A stretch of 64,000 bases of DNA, taken from NCBI GenBank assembly GCA_023663655.1, contig JAMPGZ010000001.1, positions 157,852 to 221,851 of the forward strand, given 5' to 3'. The notes beneath the pieces were generated by a model. The model ran no database searches, was not told where the DNA came from, and was given only the letters and a program-made list of their open reading frames with translations. How positions within the stretch are numbered: the stretch's first letter is position 1; every line of letters begins with the position of its first letter. Both the position numbers and the translations under genes were made by a program. This DNA is from Lachnospiraceae bacterium (GTDB taxonomy: Bacteria; Bacteroidota; Bacteroidia; Bacteroidales; Muribaculaceae). Shown piece after piece: positions 18,097-27,236 of this stretch.

Positions 18097-19254
18097 TCAC
18101 TTCATTGTGTATATGAGGATTGCCGATCCTTCGTTGTGCAGGATAGAGTCTGACACGGCATCAGGTTTATTGAAACCATGCTCAAGCAGTTCATCAATAA
18201 AGCCGTAGAAATGTACATGATAGAATTTGTCATCATTAACTCCATGCGGCACAATTAGCATATTGTGATAGCTTTCGGTCGGATTTTGATACACGGTGCC
18301 GGTGGAGTTATCCCATAAATAAGTCAGACCTCTATTTCCGTCCTTTACGGTAAAAACCGAAAAACGCGAGGAGCATATCGGCGTGGATGTGATCAGTTGC
18401 ATTCCCTCTCTGTCGGCAATATTCATTGCTTCAGAGCCGGATATATTCTTATCTCCAAATTTACTCTCGTCATACGGATTGGAGGTCTTGATTGCCACAT
18501 TGCCAATTAAGTTGCCGTCAGTCGCATCTATGACAGTGTAACCTCCGAATCCTTGAGATGCATAGATAATGGTGCCATCTCCGTCTTTGAGAGCCTGCGG
18601 CATCATGATTATATCTCGATTTTCTCCAAAAGAGAGAAATTCTTTTTTTATCGTCATATCAGGAGCGGCGATATAGAGCCTGCTTTTTTGAAACTCGCCG
18701 GAAACTACGGCTCCGCGTCCGGAATCTTTTGCAAGGAGCAAGTCGCCATTGTCCAACACCCTGATGCCGGATATCGGGAAGGGGGTCTTTAAACTCTCTA
18801 TAAAAGAGCCGTTGTCAAGTGAATATTTAAGTATCGTCTTAGTGAAATTGTCAACAATCCATATTTCCCGGTCAGTCACCGTAAAGCAGGCAATCTCATT
18901 ATACTCTCCTTTTCCATTGCCCATAGCGGCTAAATCATATAGCCACCTGCCATCAGAAGAATAGACATAAATTATATTTCTTCGTTGATCAAGCATGAAG
19001 AAGCCTTTATTGGTGATTTGCATATCGTCGACACGCCCTATGGGATGTTCGATCGATCCATTTAGAGGCAGATATTCAACGGTGTCTATGACCGAGGAAA
19101 TCAATGCCTTGTTGTCTGCTCGTGTCACATCTATTTCATGCAATATGGGAATGTCTGATTTCGATTCAGAGGTGTTTTTATTGGCACACCCAAACAAAAT
19201 AAGACTGAGAGATAATGCGGCAATCGGCTTTTCTAAAGAATTAATGAGTTTCAT
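18097..19254 (-). CDS. 6-bladed beta-propeller lipoprotein
   Basis: This 385-residue lipoprotein has lipobox LFGC with lipidated Cys23. The mature part begins with IDVTRADNKALISSVIDTVE and LPLNGSIEHPIG, the pattern of the Bacteroidales 6-bladed beta-propeller family (BF3164-like), and has repeated blade-like strands such as FFMLDQRRNIIYVYSSDGRW and EIWIVDNFTKTILKYSLDNG. Function is unknown; such propellers are expected to bind ligands or proteins at the cell surface or in the periplasm. Its start is 3 bases from the stop of the upstream sensor kinase, so the two form an operon and the propeller may work in sensing. Confidence 0.82.
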   Translation of the reverse strand: MKLINSLEKPIAALSLSLILFGCANKNTSESKSDIPILHEIDVTRADNKALISSVIDTVEYLPLNGSIEHPIGRVDDMQITNKGFFMLDQRRNIIYVYSSDGRWLYDLAAMGNGKGEYNEIACFTVTDREIWIVDNFTKTILKYSLDNGSFIESLKTPFPISGIRVLDNGDLLLAKDSGRGAVVSGEFQKSRLYIAAPDMTIKKEFLSFGENRDIIMMPQALKDGDGTIIYASQGFGGYTVIDATDGNLIGNVAIKTSNPYDESKFGDKNISGSEAMNIADREGMQLITSTPICSSRFSVFTVKDGNRGLTYLWDNSTGTVYQNPTESYHNMLIVPHGVNDDKFYHVHFYGFIDELLEHGFNKPDAVSDSILHNEGSAILIYTMK

Positions 19255-19257
19255 GGC

Positions 19258-21387
19258 TTATTTTTTTGATGCGGGTTTCAGCGGAATTATGAATAGGAAT
19301 CTTGCTCCATCGGTGTAGGATGGATCGACCTTCACTGTTCCTTTGAGGATGTCGGCGATGAGGCGGCATATATGCAGCCCGAGTCCTGTTCCACTTGAGT
19401 ATTGGTTGAGTTTCACGAAGCGTTCAAAGATGACTTCCTGTTTGTTGACCGGTATTCCGATTCCGGTGTCGGTTACGGATATGACCACATTTGATTTTTC
19501 CGGATCGACCTTGTAGGACAGGGTTATGCTTCCGCTCTCGGTAAATTTGGCGGCGTTTGTCAGGAAGTTGGATATGACCTGCTCCACTCTCACGCGGTCG
19601 GTGTATATAATCAGATCCTCTTTAGGCGCGTCGAAGTACATCTTGACGTTTTTCGGCGTTCTTCTCGCCATTGCGGTGATCGTGTTTATGCATATTTCAT
19701 TTAACGATTCCGGGCGGTAGGTCACTTTCATCTCTCCGGTTTCGAGCTGTGAGATGTCGATGATATCGGTGATTACGGTGTGGAGAATGTCATTGTTCTC
19801 AGCGATGATGTTGGTGTATTTCTCCATTTCGGCGCTTTTTTCAGCGGGAATAGAGTCGGCTATCAACTGTGAGAATCCTACGATAGCATTGAGCGGAGTA
19901 AGAATCTCGTGGCGCATATTCTGGATGAACTGTGTCTTCAGGCGATTGGCGTTCTCCGCTTCATCGCGTGATGCTATTATCTCCTGCTGCGCGGCAAGCA
20001 ATGATTGTTTTTCCGAATTGAGTTTCTTTTCCGATTTTATGAGAGCCCGTGACAACTTTTTTTGCTTATAGTACATCCTTGTCACAGAGATCAGGAACAC
20101 GAGCAGCAGGAGTGCCACGATGCTCGCTCCGATGATTATGTTGCGGTTGGTCGATTTAGCCATCGCTATGTTTTCATCCTGAAGCTCCATCGACTTGCGT
20201 CGTAGGGATTCCACGTCATATAATATCTGTAGCTCCTGGGTCTTTGACTCAGCTTCAGTGGCGATTGCTTCTTCAAGGTAATTATTGTAATCTTCCAGCG
20301 CGCTGAGCAGTGTCTTTGTGTCGCCGGTTTCGCGTGATGCCGTTATCAGATATTTCAGATAGAACTGGCGGTAGCGTTGGTCGCGCATCGACTCAGGATG
20401 GCGTTTCAGGATGGGGAGCGCCTTGTCATACTCTTTTTTCGCCATGAGATAGAATATCGGGGCGCGCTCAGTTATTTTCAGATCCTGCATCACATCAGGA
20501 TTTTGATGGGCGAGCTGTAGGATTCTGGAATAGTTTTCCTCAATTTCGTTCTGAGGCATATCTTCAAAATTGTTGAGCAGCCTCAACCGGCACACATATT
20601 CGCTCGCGTCAAAATTCTTGTATATGCGTCCCTCGCGGTGATATTTTTCTTTAAGGTTGTCGATTATCACAAGAATAGCCTTGTTAGCCTCGATCGCTTT
20701 CTTGCGGTCATTTTTCATTGTCGCCAGTATCGCCTGTCGGTTGAAGAACATATTTCTCAACGAGTTTCCTTCGCTGTGAGGCATTTCGTTGATGAGTTTT
20801 TCAAGTTCATTAATGTACTTTACATACATATCGCCTTCCGACATATAGCTGAGGCACAGGCATAATGAATATAATTTCTCGACACGGTCATATATATTGT
20901 CATCAGTATTATTGCGATAACTGTTTATGAGATTCTGGATTATCTCACGGCGTTTTTCGGCTGTCACTGACTTTATGCGATAGGAGAGCCCGAGGAGCTT
21001 GATGAAAAGCGCGGTCTCTTTCTGGTCGTCGGATTCCGGCAACTCCTTAGCCTCTTTTTCAAATATACGCAGCATGGAGTCGGAGGTGAGATAGAGATTG
21101 GCATTGTTCCTCAATATATCGAGTTGGATTGCCGTGTTTTTTGTGCGTCGCGCTATGTCGGAGAGTTTTTGAGAGTATTCATATTTCTGTGCTCTTGGCG
21201 ACACATCATACAGGTTATACAGAAGTCTTATGCTGTCATCGGCATTAGCAGCCTGCGACAGTTCTATTTCCAGACTGTCCTTCACGGAATATTTTATCGG
21301 ACCCGCGAAAAGTTCTGTTCCTTTAAAAGCAAATGAACATAGCAGAAAGGTTACAAACCCCGTTATTAATCTCATTGTATAGTGCAT
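19258..21387 (-). CDS. TPR-containing membrane sensor histidine kinase
   Basis: This 709-residue protein has a signal-like N-terminal hydrophobic stretch, a long helical extracytoplasmic region with TPR-like repeats (about residues 40-400), one TM segment (about 415-437), a coiled coil, the HisKA H box MRHEILTPLNAIVGF with His493, and an HATPase_c domain (NAAKFTESG, VTDTGIGIP, GTGLGLHICRLI). The protein ends after the ATPase: there is no receiver or DNA-binding domain, and no response regulator gene is adjacent. It is the first gene of an operon with the beta-propeller lipoprotein. The signal detected is unknown; its partner regulator must be encoded elsewhere. Confidence 0.9.
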   Translation of the reverse strand: MHYTMRLITGFVTFLLCSFAFKGTELFAGPIKYSVKDSLEIELSQAANADDSIRLLYNLYDVSPRAQKYEYSQKLSDIARRTKNTAIQLDILRNNANLYLTSDSMLRIFEKEAKELPESDDQKETALFIKLLGLSYRIKSVTAEKRREIIQNLINSYRNNTDDNIYDRVEKLYSLCLCLSYMSEGDMYVKYINELEKLINEMPHSEGNSLRNMFFNRQAILATMKNDRKKAIEANKAILVIIDNLKEKYHREGRIYKNFDASEYVCRLRLLNNFEDMPQNEIEENYSRILQLAHQNPDVMQDLKITERAPIFYLMAKKEYDKALPILKRHPESMRDQRYRQFYLKYLITASRETGDTKTLLSALEDYNNYLEEAIATEAESKTQELQILYDVESLRRKSMELQDENIAMAKSTNRNIIIGASIVALLLLVFLISVTRMYYKQKKLSRALIKSEKKLNSEKQSLLAAQQEIIASRDEAENANRLKTQFIQNMRHEILTPLNAIVGFSQLIADSIPAEKSAEMEKYTNIIAENNDILHTVITDIIDISQLETGEMKVTYRPESLNEICINTITAMARRTPKNVKMYFDAPKEDLIIYTDRVRVEQVISNFLTNAAKFTESGSITLSYKVDPEKSNVVISVTDTGIGIPVNKQEVIFERFVKLNQYSSGTGLGLHICRLIADILKGTVKVDPSYTDGARFLFIIPLKPASKK

Positions 21388-21440
21388 TAATAAATGTGAT
21401 GAAATGGTCGGTTACGCTCTTCATTTATAACGTAGTTTTA

Positions 21441-21448
21441 CAAATATA
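21441..21448 (-). promoter_or_regulatory. -7 promoter element upstream of the TPR sensor kinase
   Basis: On the minus strand this reads TATATTTG, a match to TAnnTTTG, about 53 bases upstream of the kinase start. No clear -33 element is seen. Confidence 0.4.
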
Positions 21449-21550
21449 ATCTTTTGTTAATTAATCCGCATACTCGGCGCAGGTAATTTAACGGTATTGT
21501 AATCATGTCGCCACACTCGTGCATGAGGTTCCTGATTTTTATGAAATGGC

Positions 21551-21593
21551 GCAAAAAAAATGGCAGGAGGTGAAAGCCACGTCCTGCCATTTT
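21551..21593 (-). terminator. Rho-independent terminator of the OmpA-like lipoprotein gene
   Basis: A 12-bp perfect stem (21557-21568 with 21582-21593) is followed, in the minus direction, by a run of T (the A run at 21553-21560 on the + strand). It lies 32 bases beyond the lipoprotein stop. Confidence 0.8.
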
Positions 21594-21624
21594 GCTATTT
21601 GGTATGTAAAAGTTGTGTCGGTTA

Positions 21625-22329
21625 TCAGCGAAGAGTGCCGTTTTCGGCTTCCTGTACCATCTGCTTGCTTGCTGTCACGTATATTTCTACACGGCGGTTC
21701 TGTGCTCTGCCCTCAGGAGTGGCGTTGGATGCCACATATCCAGCCATTGGGATTCCCTGTGCGGTGCAACGTGAAGGAGCGATGCCTGAGTTTACAAGAT
21801 AGGCAAGCACTGCGTCGGCACGTCCGGTTGATACTCTCTGGTTCACAGCCTCGGTGCCGGTGTTGTCGGTAAATCCGTAGATCTGCACGTCGGTCAAAGG
21901 ATTGTCACGCAGAGATACCACGAAATTGGATAATTCGCTTTTTGCTGAAGCGCTGAGTGTGGTGCCATTGGTGGGGAACAGAATTCCGCCCGGGAAGGTG
22001 ACCTTTATCGCCTGAAGACCGTTCTGGTCGGTGGTTTCTTCAACTGTAGCCTGTGGCAAGGACTGTGCGAGTTCTTTCTGCTGGTTGTCCATTTTCTTTC
22101 CGATAAGAGCACCTGCTCCTGCGCCTACTCCGGCTCCGATGGCACTACCGATTGCCGCACCCTTTCCGCCGCCTATCAATGCTCCAAGACCAGCGCCGAG
22201 CGCGGCGCCGCCGCCACCCCCTATGAGGGCGCCTTTACCTGTATTGTTCATAGTCGAACAACTTGAAGAAAATAGCATACCGAGCGATAGAATGACGGCA
22301 CCTGTGATTTTAAGAAGTTTCATATTCAA
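21625..22329 (-). CDS. OmpA-family lipoprotein with glycine-zipper region
   Basis: This 234-residue lipoprotein has lipobox SSSC (Cys24, or Cys22 if translation starts at the second Met, 22323). A glycine-zipper segment of about 45 residues follows (GAALGAGLGALIGGGKGAAI), which can pack in or against membranes. The C-terminal OmpA-like domain (about residues 115-225) has IYGFTDNTGTEAVNQRVSTG, GRAQNRRVEIYV and the expected Asp and Arg for binding peptidoglycan. It is a YiaD-like envelope anchor linking the outer membrane to the wall. It is monocistronic, with its own promoter and a strong terminator. Confidence 0.92.
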   Translation of the reverse strand: MNMKLLKITGAVILSLGMLFSSSCSTMNNTGKGALIGGGGGAALGAGLGALIGGGKGAAIGSAIGAGVGAGAGALIGKKMDNQQKELAQSLPQATVEETTDQNGLQAIKVTFPGGILFPTNGTTLSASAKSELSNFVVSLRDNPLTDVQIYGFTDNTGTEAVNQRVSTGRADAVLAYLVNSGIAPSRCTAQGIPMAGYVASNATPEGRAQNRRVEIYVTASKQMVQEAENGTLR

Positions 22330-22358
22330 TAATTTTAAGTTAATGATTAAATCTTTTA

Positions 22359-22366
22359 CAAAGTTA
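22359..22366 (-). promoter_or_regulatory. -7 promoter element for the OmpA-like lipoprotein gene
   Basis: The minus strand reads TAACTTTG (TAnnTTTG), about 30 bases upstream of the start. The -33 region is AT-rich without a clean TTTG. Confidence 0.45.
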
Positions 22367-22440
22367 ATAAAATCATCTTCATTTAAATATTAATACACGG
22401 TAAATGGAAAAAATGTTTTTAAGGTGTGAAAATTTTCCAT

Positions 22441-22448
22441 TAAATTTG
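22441..22448 (+). promoter_or_regulatory. -7 promoter element for the EamA transporter gene
   Basis: TAAATTTG matches TAnnTTTG; the expected transcript start is near 22455, upstream of all candidate ATGs. The -33 match is poor (TTTA). Confidence 0.4.
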
Positions 22449-22507
22449 CAATTGGTAAAGACTTAGTTATTGCCATGAACGGTAGAATGAGAAGCAGGGA
22501 ATCAAAT

Positions 22508-23386
22508 ATGATATGGTATCATCTTGGCGCGATTCTTACAATGATCGCCTGGGGTGTGTCATTTGTGTCGACAAAGGTATTGCTCGACAGCGGTTTACAG
22601 CCCACTGAAGTGTATGTCTACCGAACGCTTCTCGCCTATATCATCATCCTGATTATAAATCATTCAAGGTTGCTGTCCAATTCATTGCGCGATGAATTGC
22701 TGTTCATGGTGTGTGGCTTGTGTGCCGGGTCGCTTTATTACATTGCCGAGAACACCGCTCTTGAATATACGCTCGTGTCCAATGTGTCGCTCATTGTCAC
22801 GTTGGCGCCGTTGCTTACCACGCTTTTGGTAGGCGCCATCTATAAGAATGAACGCCCGGGCAGGAATGTGCTGATAGGATCGTTTATCGCCTTTGTGGGG
22901 GTGGGCTTTGTCATCTTTAACAGCAGTTTTGAGCTTAATGTGAAGCCGTTGGGCGATCTGCTCGCTCTCGGTGCGGCATTGTCGTGGGCGGTATATTCGC
23001 TTGTGCTTAGAAAGCTCAGCGCTCTCTATGGTGTGATGTTCATATCACGCAAGACATTCTTTTACGGGATGCTGACCGCGATTCCTTTTCTGATGGGGCA
23101 GCCGTCCCACACTCCCTTGTCGGTGTTCCTGCAGACCGATGTGATACTGAACCTCGTTTTTCTCGGAGTGTTCTGTTCGATGCTCGCATTTGTGATATGG
23201 GCGTGGGTCAATAAGGGTCTCGGCGCCATAAAGGCAAGCAATTATCTTTACTTTCAGCCGATTGTCACGTTGATTGCGTCGGCGATATTGCTTGGCGAGG
23301 TGGTGTCGATAGTGGGATATACCGGATGTGCCTTGATTCTTGCCGGAGTATGGTTCAGTGACCGTTACGGTAAAAAATATCGTTGA
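22508..23386 (+). CDS. EamA/DMT-superfamily inner-membrane transporter
   Basis: About 292 residues with ten predicted TM helices arranged as two EamA repeats; the second begins near GDLLALGAALSWAVYSLVLR. I chose the ATG at 22508 because the first TM helix then follows at once (MIWYHLGAILTMIAWGVSF), as in relatives. In-frame ATGs at 22475 and 22487 would add 11 or 7 polar residues and cannot be excluded. The family exports amino acids, metabolites or drugs; the substrate here cannot be read from sequence. It stands alone, divergent from the OmpA-like gene. Confidence 0.88.
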   Translation: MIWYHLGAILTMIAWGVSFVSTKVLLDSGLQPTEVYVYRTLLAYIIILIINHSRLLSNSLRDELLFMVCGLCAGSLYYIAENTALEYTLVSNVSLIVTLAPLLTTLLVGAIYKNERPGRNVLIGSFIAFVGVGFVIFNSSFELNVKPLGDLLALGAALSWAVYSLVLRKLSALYGVMFISRKTFFYGMLTAIPFLMGQPSHTPLSVFLQTDVILNLVFLGVFCSMLAFVIWAWVNKGLGAIKASNYLYFQPIVTLIASAILLGEVVSIVGYTGCALILAGVWFSDRYGKKYR

Positions 23387-23518
23387 GCATCGGTGCCGGC
23401 GGGTGCCATGCGGTGCCGGTGTGCATGGGAGGAAATGTTATTTTATTCAAAAAAGCCCGATTTTCATTATAAATAGCGTAACTTTACAGCTCATTACATT
23501 CACGCTTTTGAGCCGGTC

Positions 23519-25537
23519 ATGAAATTCATAAGACATATATTTTTGTTTCTGGCATTGTGCAGTGGCTTTGCCGGAAATCTTTACGGTCAGATTAACACCG
23601 AGCAAGTGTTGCGGATAGGGCAGAACTCGCTTTATCTGGAGGACTATGTTCTGTCGATTCAATATTTCAATCAGATTATCGCCGTCAAGCCTTATTGGGC
23701 GCATCCTTATTTTTACCGAGCCATAGCCAAGCTCAGTCTTGACGATTACCGTGGCGCGGAGGAGGATGCGTCGCTCGCCATAGAACGCAATCCGTTTATT
23801 TCCGGCGCATACGAGGTGAGAGGTGTGGCTCTTCAGAACATGGGCAGGCAGCGTGAAGCGATAGCCGATTATGACCGCGCTTTGGAACAATTGCCTCACA
23901 GCCGCAACATTCTTCTTAACAAGGCTCTTGCACAGGAGGATATTGAGGATTATGCGGGCGCTGACAGCACATACGCTACGCTTCTGAGGGTGTATCCGAA
24001 ATTTGACACCGGGTATGTGGGGCGTGCTAAACTCCATCTGGCACAAGGCGACACTGTGGCGGCTCTTGCCGACATTGACACGGCGCTTTCCATCAATAAG
24101 AATTCCACCAATGCTTACTCCTTGCGTTCTGACATAGCCATTAAATCAAAGAAAGATTATGAATCGGCTCTTGCCGACATGAATGAGGCTATAAAGTTAC
24201 AGCCGCAGTTTGCCGGGTATTTCATCAACAGGGCATTCCTGCGCTATAACCTCAATGACTATTTCGGCGCGATGGCTGACTATGATTATGCTATCCAGCT
24301 TGAACCGCTCAACGCTACGGCTCTTTTCAACCGTGGCTTGCTTCGTGCCGAGGTGCATGACAATAATAAGGCTATAGATGACTTCTCGCAGGTGTTGAAC
24401 CTCGACAAGAACAATTATCATGCGTTATATAACCGCGCTCTTCTTTACAAGGAGATTGCCGATTACCGATCGTCGATAGCCGATCTTGACCGTGTGATAG
24501 CCGAGTTCCCTGATTTTTCGGGGGCGTATTTCCTGCGTTCCGAGAATTTGCGTTTGCTCGGCGATTATAGCCGAGCCGAGAAGGACTATCGCAAGTCGAT
24601 AGCTCTGTCCAAGAAGCCTGTGCCTGATGAGAATAGTGGCAGCGGCGCTTCCGAGAGTCCGGCAGCGGCGGTTGAAGAGTCGGAGGATGTGGCGGCACGA
24701 TTCACGTCATTGCAGACTATCGATGATAATTCCGATATTAAAGAGGGGTATCAGACACCCGGCATAAAGGGTAGGGTGCAGGATCGACGCTCGGCAGTTG
24801 AGATTGAGCCGCCGTTCACCCTCAGTTATTATGTGACCACTACCGAAATCAAGGAGACACCCTACTATATAAAGGAGGTGGATGACCTTAATGGCACAAG
24901 GGCGTTGAGGTTCCTGCTGATGGTGGCAAACCGCGAGCCGCAACTGTCGGAGGAGGATGCTATCAACCGCCACTTTGCTTCAATAGAGTATTATAACTCC
25001 TATATTGCGACCCATGCTCCGCGAGCCGTGGATTATTTCGGCAGAGCTATGGATTACTATACGCTGCGCAATTATCCGGCAGCACTTGCCGACCTTAACC
25101 GAGCCATTGAGCTTGCTCCCGACTTCACGATAGCCTACTTGCTAAGGGCTAATGTGCGACGTCTTAACGCTGATGCATCAAGGATGACTGAGAATGGCGC
25201 CGATCCGTCGGCAGCGGCATTGGGACAGGCTGCGATGAAGATGGTCAATGCCGAGGCTCTGGAAGATATCGACAAGGTGATCGAGCTGTCGCCGCGCATG
25301 GCTTTCGCGTGGTATAACAAGGGTGCCGTGCTTGCCGCGACTGGCGATTACACATCGGCGATAAGCGCGTTCAATAAGGCGATAGAGCTGAAGCCCGACT
25401 TCGGGGAGGCTTATTACAACCGTGGATACATATACTTGAATATGGGCAACCGCAATGCCGGCATGGCTGACTTGAGCAAGGCTGGGGAGCTTGGCATAGT
25501 GCCGAGTTACAACTTGCTGAAGCGCATGACTCGATGA
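23519..25537 (+). CDS. Secreted tetratricopeptide-repeat (TPR) protein
   Basis: This 672-residue protein has a signal peptide (cut near LYGQ-IN) and then a near-continuous run of TPR units. Ten or so lie in residues 25-370 (for example AYEVRGVALQNMGRQREAIA, ALFNRGLLRAEVHDNNKAID), then a less regular linker (about 370-480) and three more units to the end (AWYNKGAVLAATGDYTSAIS). It should be a periplasmic or surface scaffold for protein-protein contacts. There are no enzyme motifs and no obvious partner genes, as it is flanked by an EamA transporter and a DUF4301 gene, each apparently with its own promoter. Confidence 0.88.
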   Translation: MKFIRHIFLFLALCSGFAGNLYGQINTEQVLRIGQNSLYLEDYVLSIQYFNQIIAVKPYWAHPYFYRAIAKLSLDDYRGAEEDASLAIERNPFISGAYEVRGVALQNMGRQREAIADYDRALEQLPHSRNILLNKALAQEDIEDYAGADSTYATLLRVYPKFDTGYVGRAKLHLAQGDTVAALADIDTALSINKNSTNAYSLRSDIAIKSKKDYESALADMNEAIKLQPQFAGYFINRAFLRYNLNDYFGAMADYDYAIQLEPLNATALFNRGLLRAEVHDNNKAIDDFSQVLNLDKNNYHALYNRALLYKEIADYRSSIADLDRVIAEFPDFSGAYFLRSENLRLLGDYSRAEKDYRKSIALSKKPVPDENSGSGASESPAAAVEESEDVAARFTSLQTIDDNSDIKEGYQTPGIKGRVQDRRSAVEIEPPFTLSYYVTTTEIKETPYYIKEVDDLNGTRALRFLLMVANREPQLSEEDAINRHFASIEYYNSYIATHAPRAVDYFGRAMDYYTLRNYPAALADLNRAIELAPDFTIAYLLRANVRRLNADASRMTENGADPSAAALGQAAMKMVNAEALEDIDKVIELSPRMAFAWYNKGAVLAATGDYTSAISAFNKAIELKPDFGEAYYNRGYIYLNMGNRNAGMADLSKAGELGIVPSYNLLKRMTR

Positions 25538-25621
25538 GGTGCCATATAAGGGGATATGCCGCTTGTGGAGTTTATATGTACGGGTAGTGATGCTTTTTTA
25601 TTCTATTACGGCAAGAAAAAT

Positions 25622-25653
25622 CTTGTTGTTTAGAGTAAAATTTATTAAGTTTG
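25622..25653 (+). promoter_or_regulatory. Bacteroidetes-type promoter for the DUF4301 gene
   Basis: CTTG (25622-25625), a 20-base spacer and TAAGTTTG (25646-25653) fit the TTTG / TAnnTTTG pattern. The -7 element is 28 bases before the ATG. Confidence 0.55.
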
Positions 25654-25681
25654 CTAAAAATATTAACCTATCTATAAAACT

Positions 25682-27202
25682 ATGTCACCTGAAGAACTCA
25701 AGACGCTCCAAGAGCGTGGCATCTCTCCTGAAGTATTCGAAGCCCAGATACGTCGATTCGAAACCGGTTTCCCTTATCTGAAAATCATAGATTCAGCACG
25801 AGTGGGCAACGGTATCACCAGTCTTAATGATGCTGAACAGCAGAAAGCAGTGGACCGGTGGTCGCAATTCCTTGCCGATGGCGGTCAAGTCTATAAATTT
25901 GTGCCTGCGTCAGGAGCTGCATCGCGAATGTTCAAGGCTCTGTTTGAATTTTTGGATGGCGATTCCGATACTCCAAAGTCGGGAAGCCCCGTGGAGCAGT
26001 TTATCGCGCAATTGCATGATTTCGCGTTCTATGACGAGCTGAATGAAGTGAGCAAGAAGCTTTACAATGCCGATCTTGACACATTGGTGAATGACGGCAG
26101 AAATAAAGATATTGTCGCTGCGTTGCTTGGCAAAGAAGGATTGAACTACGGGAATCTGCCTAAAGGCTTGCTGAAATTCCATTCCTATGCCGACGGTTCG
26201 CGCACTCCTCTTGAAGAGCATCTTGTGGAAGGTGCCCAGACTGCGACTAACAGTGCCGGGGTTGTGAACCTCCACTTTACGGTTTCTCCTGAACACCGTG
26301 CCCTTTTCGAGAAAAAGATAGCCGATTCTCTTCCCGCGATGGAAAAACGCTTTGGCGTTAAGTATAACATCAGCCTTTCAGAACAGAAGAAATCGACTGA
26401 TACTGTTGCCGTGAATCCCGATAACACCCCGTTTATAGACAATGGACATCTGTTGTTCCGTCCCGGCGGTCACGGCGCTCTTATCGAGAATCTTAATGAT
26501 ATAGACTCAGCCGTGGTGTTCATCAAGAATATTGACAATGTGGTGCCCGATTCCCAGCGTGATGTGACGATCGCTTATAAGCAAGTGATTGCCGGATACC
26601 TGATTGAGATACATGACAAGATTGAAAAATATCTGGGCATGATCAACACCGGCAAATACACAATCGATGACGTGAGGGAAATGATATCGTTTATGCATAA
26701 TGTGCTGAATATCCGTGATGAAAAGATGAAGCATCTTGAGGATGCCGATCTGGTGCTTTACATCAAGAGCAAACTTGACCGCCCATTGCGAGTGTGCGGT
26801 ATGGTGCGTAATGAGGGAGAGCCCGGAGGAGGTCCGTTCATTACTGTAAATTCCGACGGATCATCTTCGCCGCAAATTCTTGAAAGCACCCAGATTGATC
26901 CCGCCAACGATCAATACAAGGAGATGGTGAGCAAAGCCACCCATTTCAATCCGGTTGACCTTGTGTGCTACATAAAGGATGTTGATGGCAAAAAATTCAA
27001 TCTCACGAAATATGTGGATCCCGACACCGGGTTTATTTCATCGAAGTCAAAGAGCGGTAAGGAGCTGCGCGCGCTTGAATTGCCAGGACTTTGGAACGGT
27101 GCCATGAGTGACTGGAACACAGCATTTGTCGAGGTTCCTATCGCTACATTCAACCCGGTGAAAACAGTCAACGACCTTCTGCGCCAGGCTCACCAAAGTT
27201 GA
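25682..27202 (+). CDS. DUF4301 family protein, possible sugar-nucleotidyltransferase fold
   Basis: This 506-residue cytoplasmic protein (no signal peptide or TM) matches the Bacteroidales DUF4301 family as I know it, including the start MSPEELKTLQERGI. Function is not established. Two glycine-rich motifs look like those of UDP-sugar pyrophosphorylases: FVPASGAASRMFKAL (residues about 76-90), placed like the nucleotide loop, and FRPGGHGALIENLND (about 259-273), followed by VVFIKNIDNVVPD, which resembles the UGPase NIDN metal/sugar segment. I infer a GT-A-like nucleotidyltransferase. It has its own promoter and is followed 34 bases later by the acetyltransferase ATG. Confidence 0.8.
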   Translation: MSPEELKTLQERGISPEVFEAQIRRFETGFPYLKIIDSARVGNGITSLNDAEQQKAVDRWSQFLADGGQVYKFVPASGAASRMFKALFEFLDGDSDTPKSGSPVEQFIAQLHDFAFYDELNEVSKKLYNADLDTLVNDGRNKDIVAALLGKEGLNYGNLPKGLLKFHSYADGSRTPLEEHLVEGAQTATNSAGVVNLHFTVSPEHRALFEKKIADSLPAMEKRFGVKYNISLSEQKKSTDTVAVNPDNTPFIDNGHLLFRPGGHGALIENLNDIDSAVVFIKNIDNVVPDSQRDVTIAYKQVIAGYLIEIHDKIEKYLGMINTGKYTIDDVREMISFMHNVLNIRDEKMKHLEDADLVLYIKSKLDRPLRVCGMVRNEGEPGGGPFITVNSDGSSSPQILESTQIDPANDQYKEMVSKATHFNPVDLVCYIKDVDGKKFNLTKYVDPDTGFISSKSKSGKELRALELPGLWNGAMSDWNTAFVEVPIATFNPVKTVNDLLRQAHQS

Positions 27203-27236
27203 TAAACATTCACTGTTGCCGGAGTGTTATATAAGC

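Noticed and set aside
23390..23440. GC-rich repeats of GGTGCC after the EamA gene, possible terminator
   Set aside because: Several alternative pairings exist but none has a clean stem plus T run.
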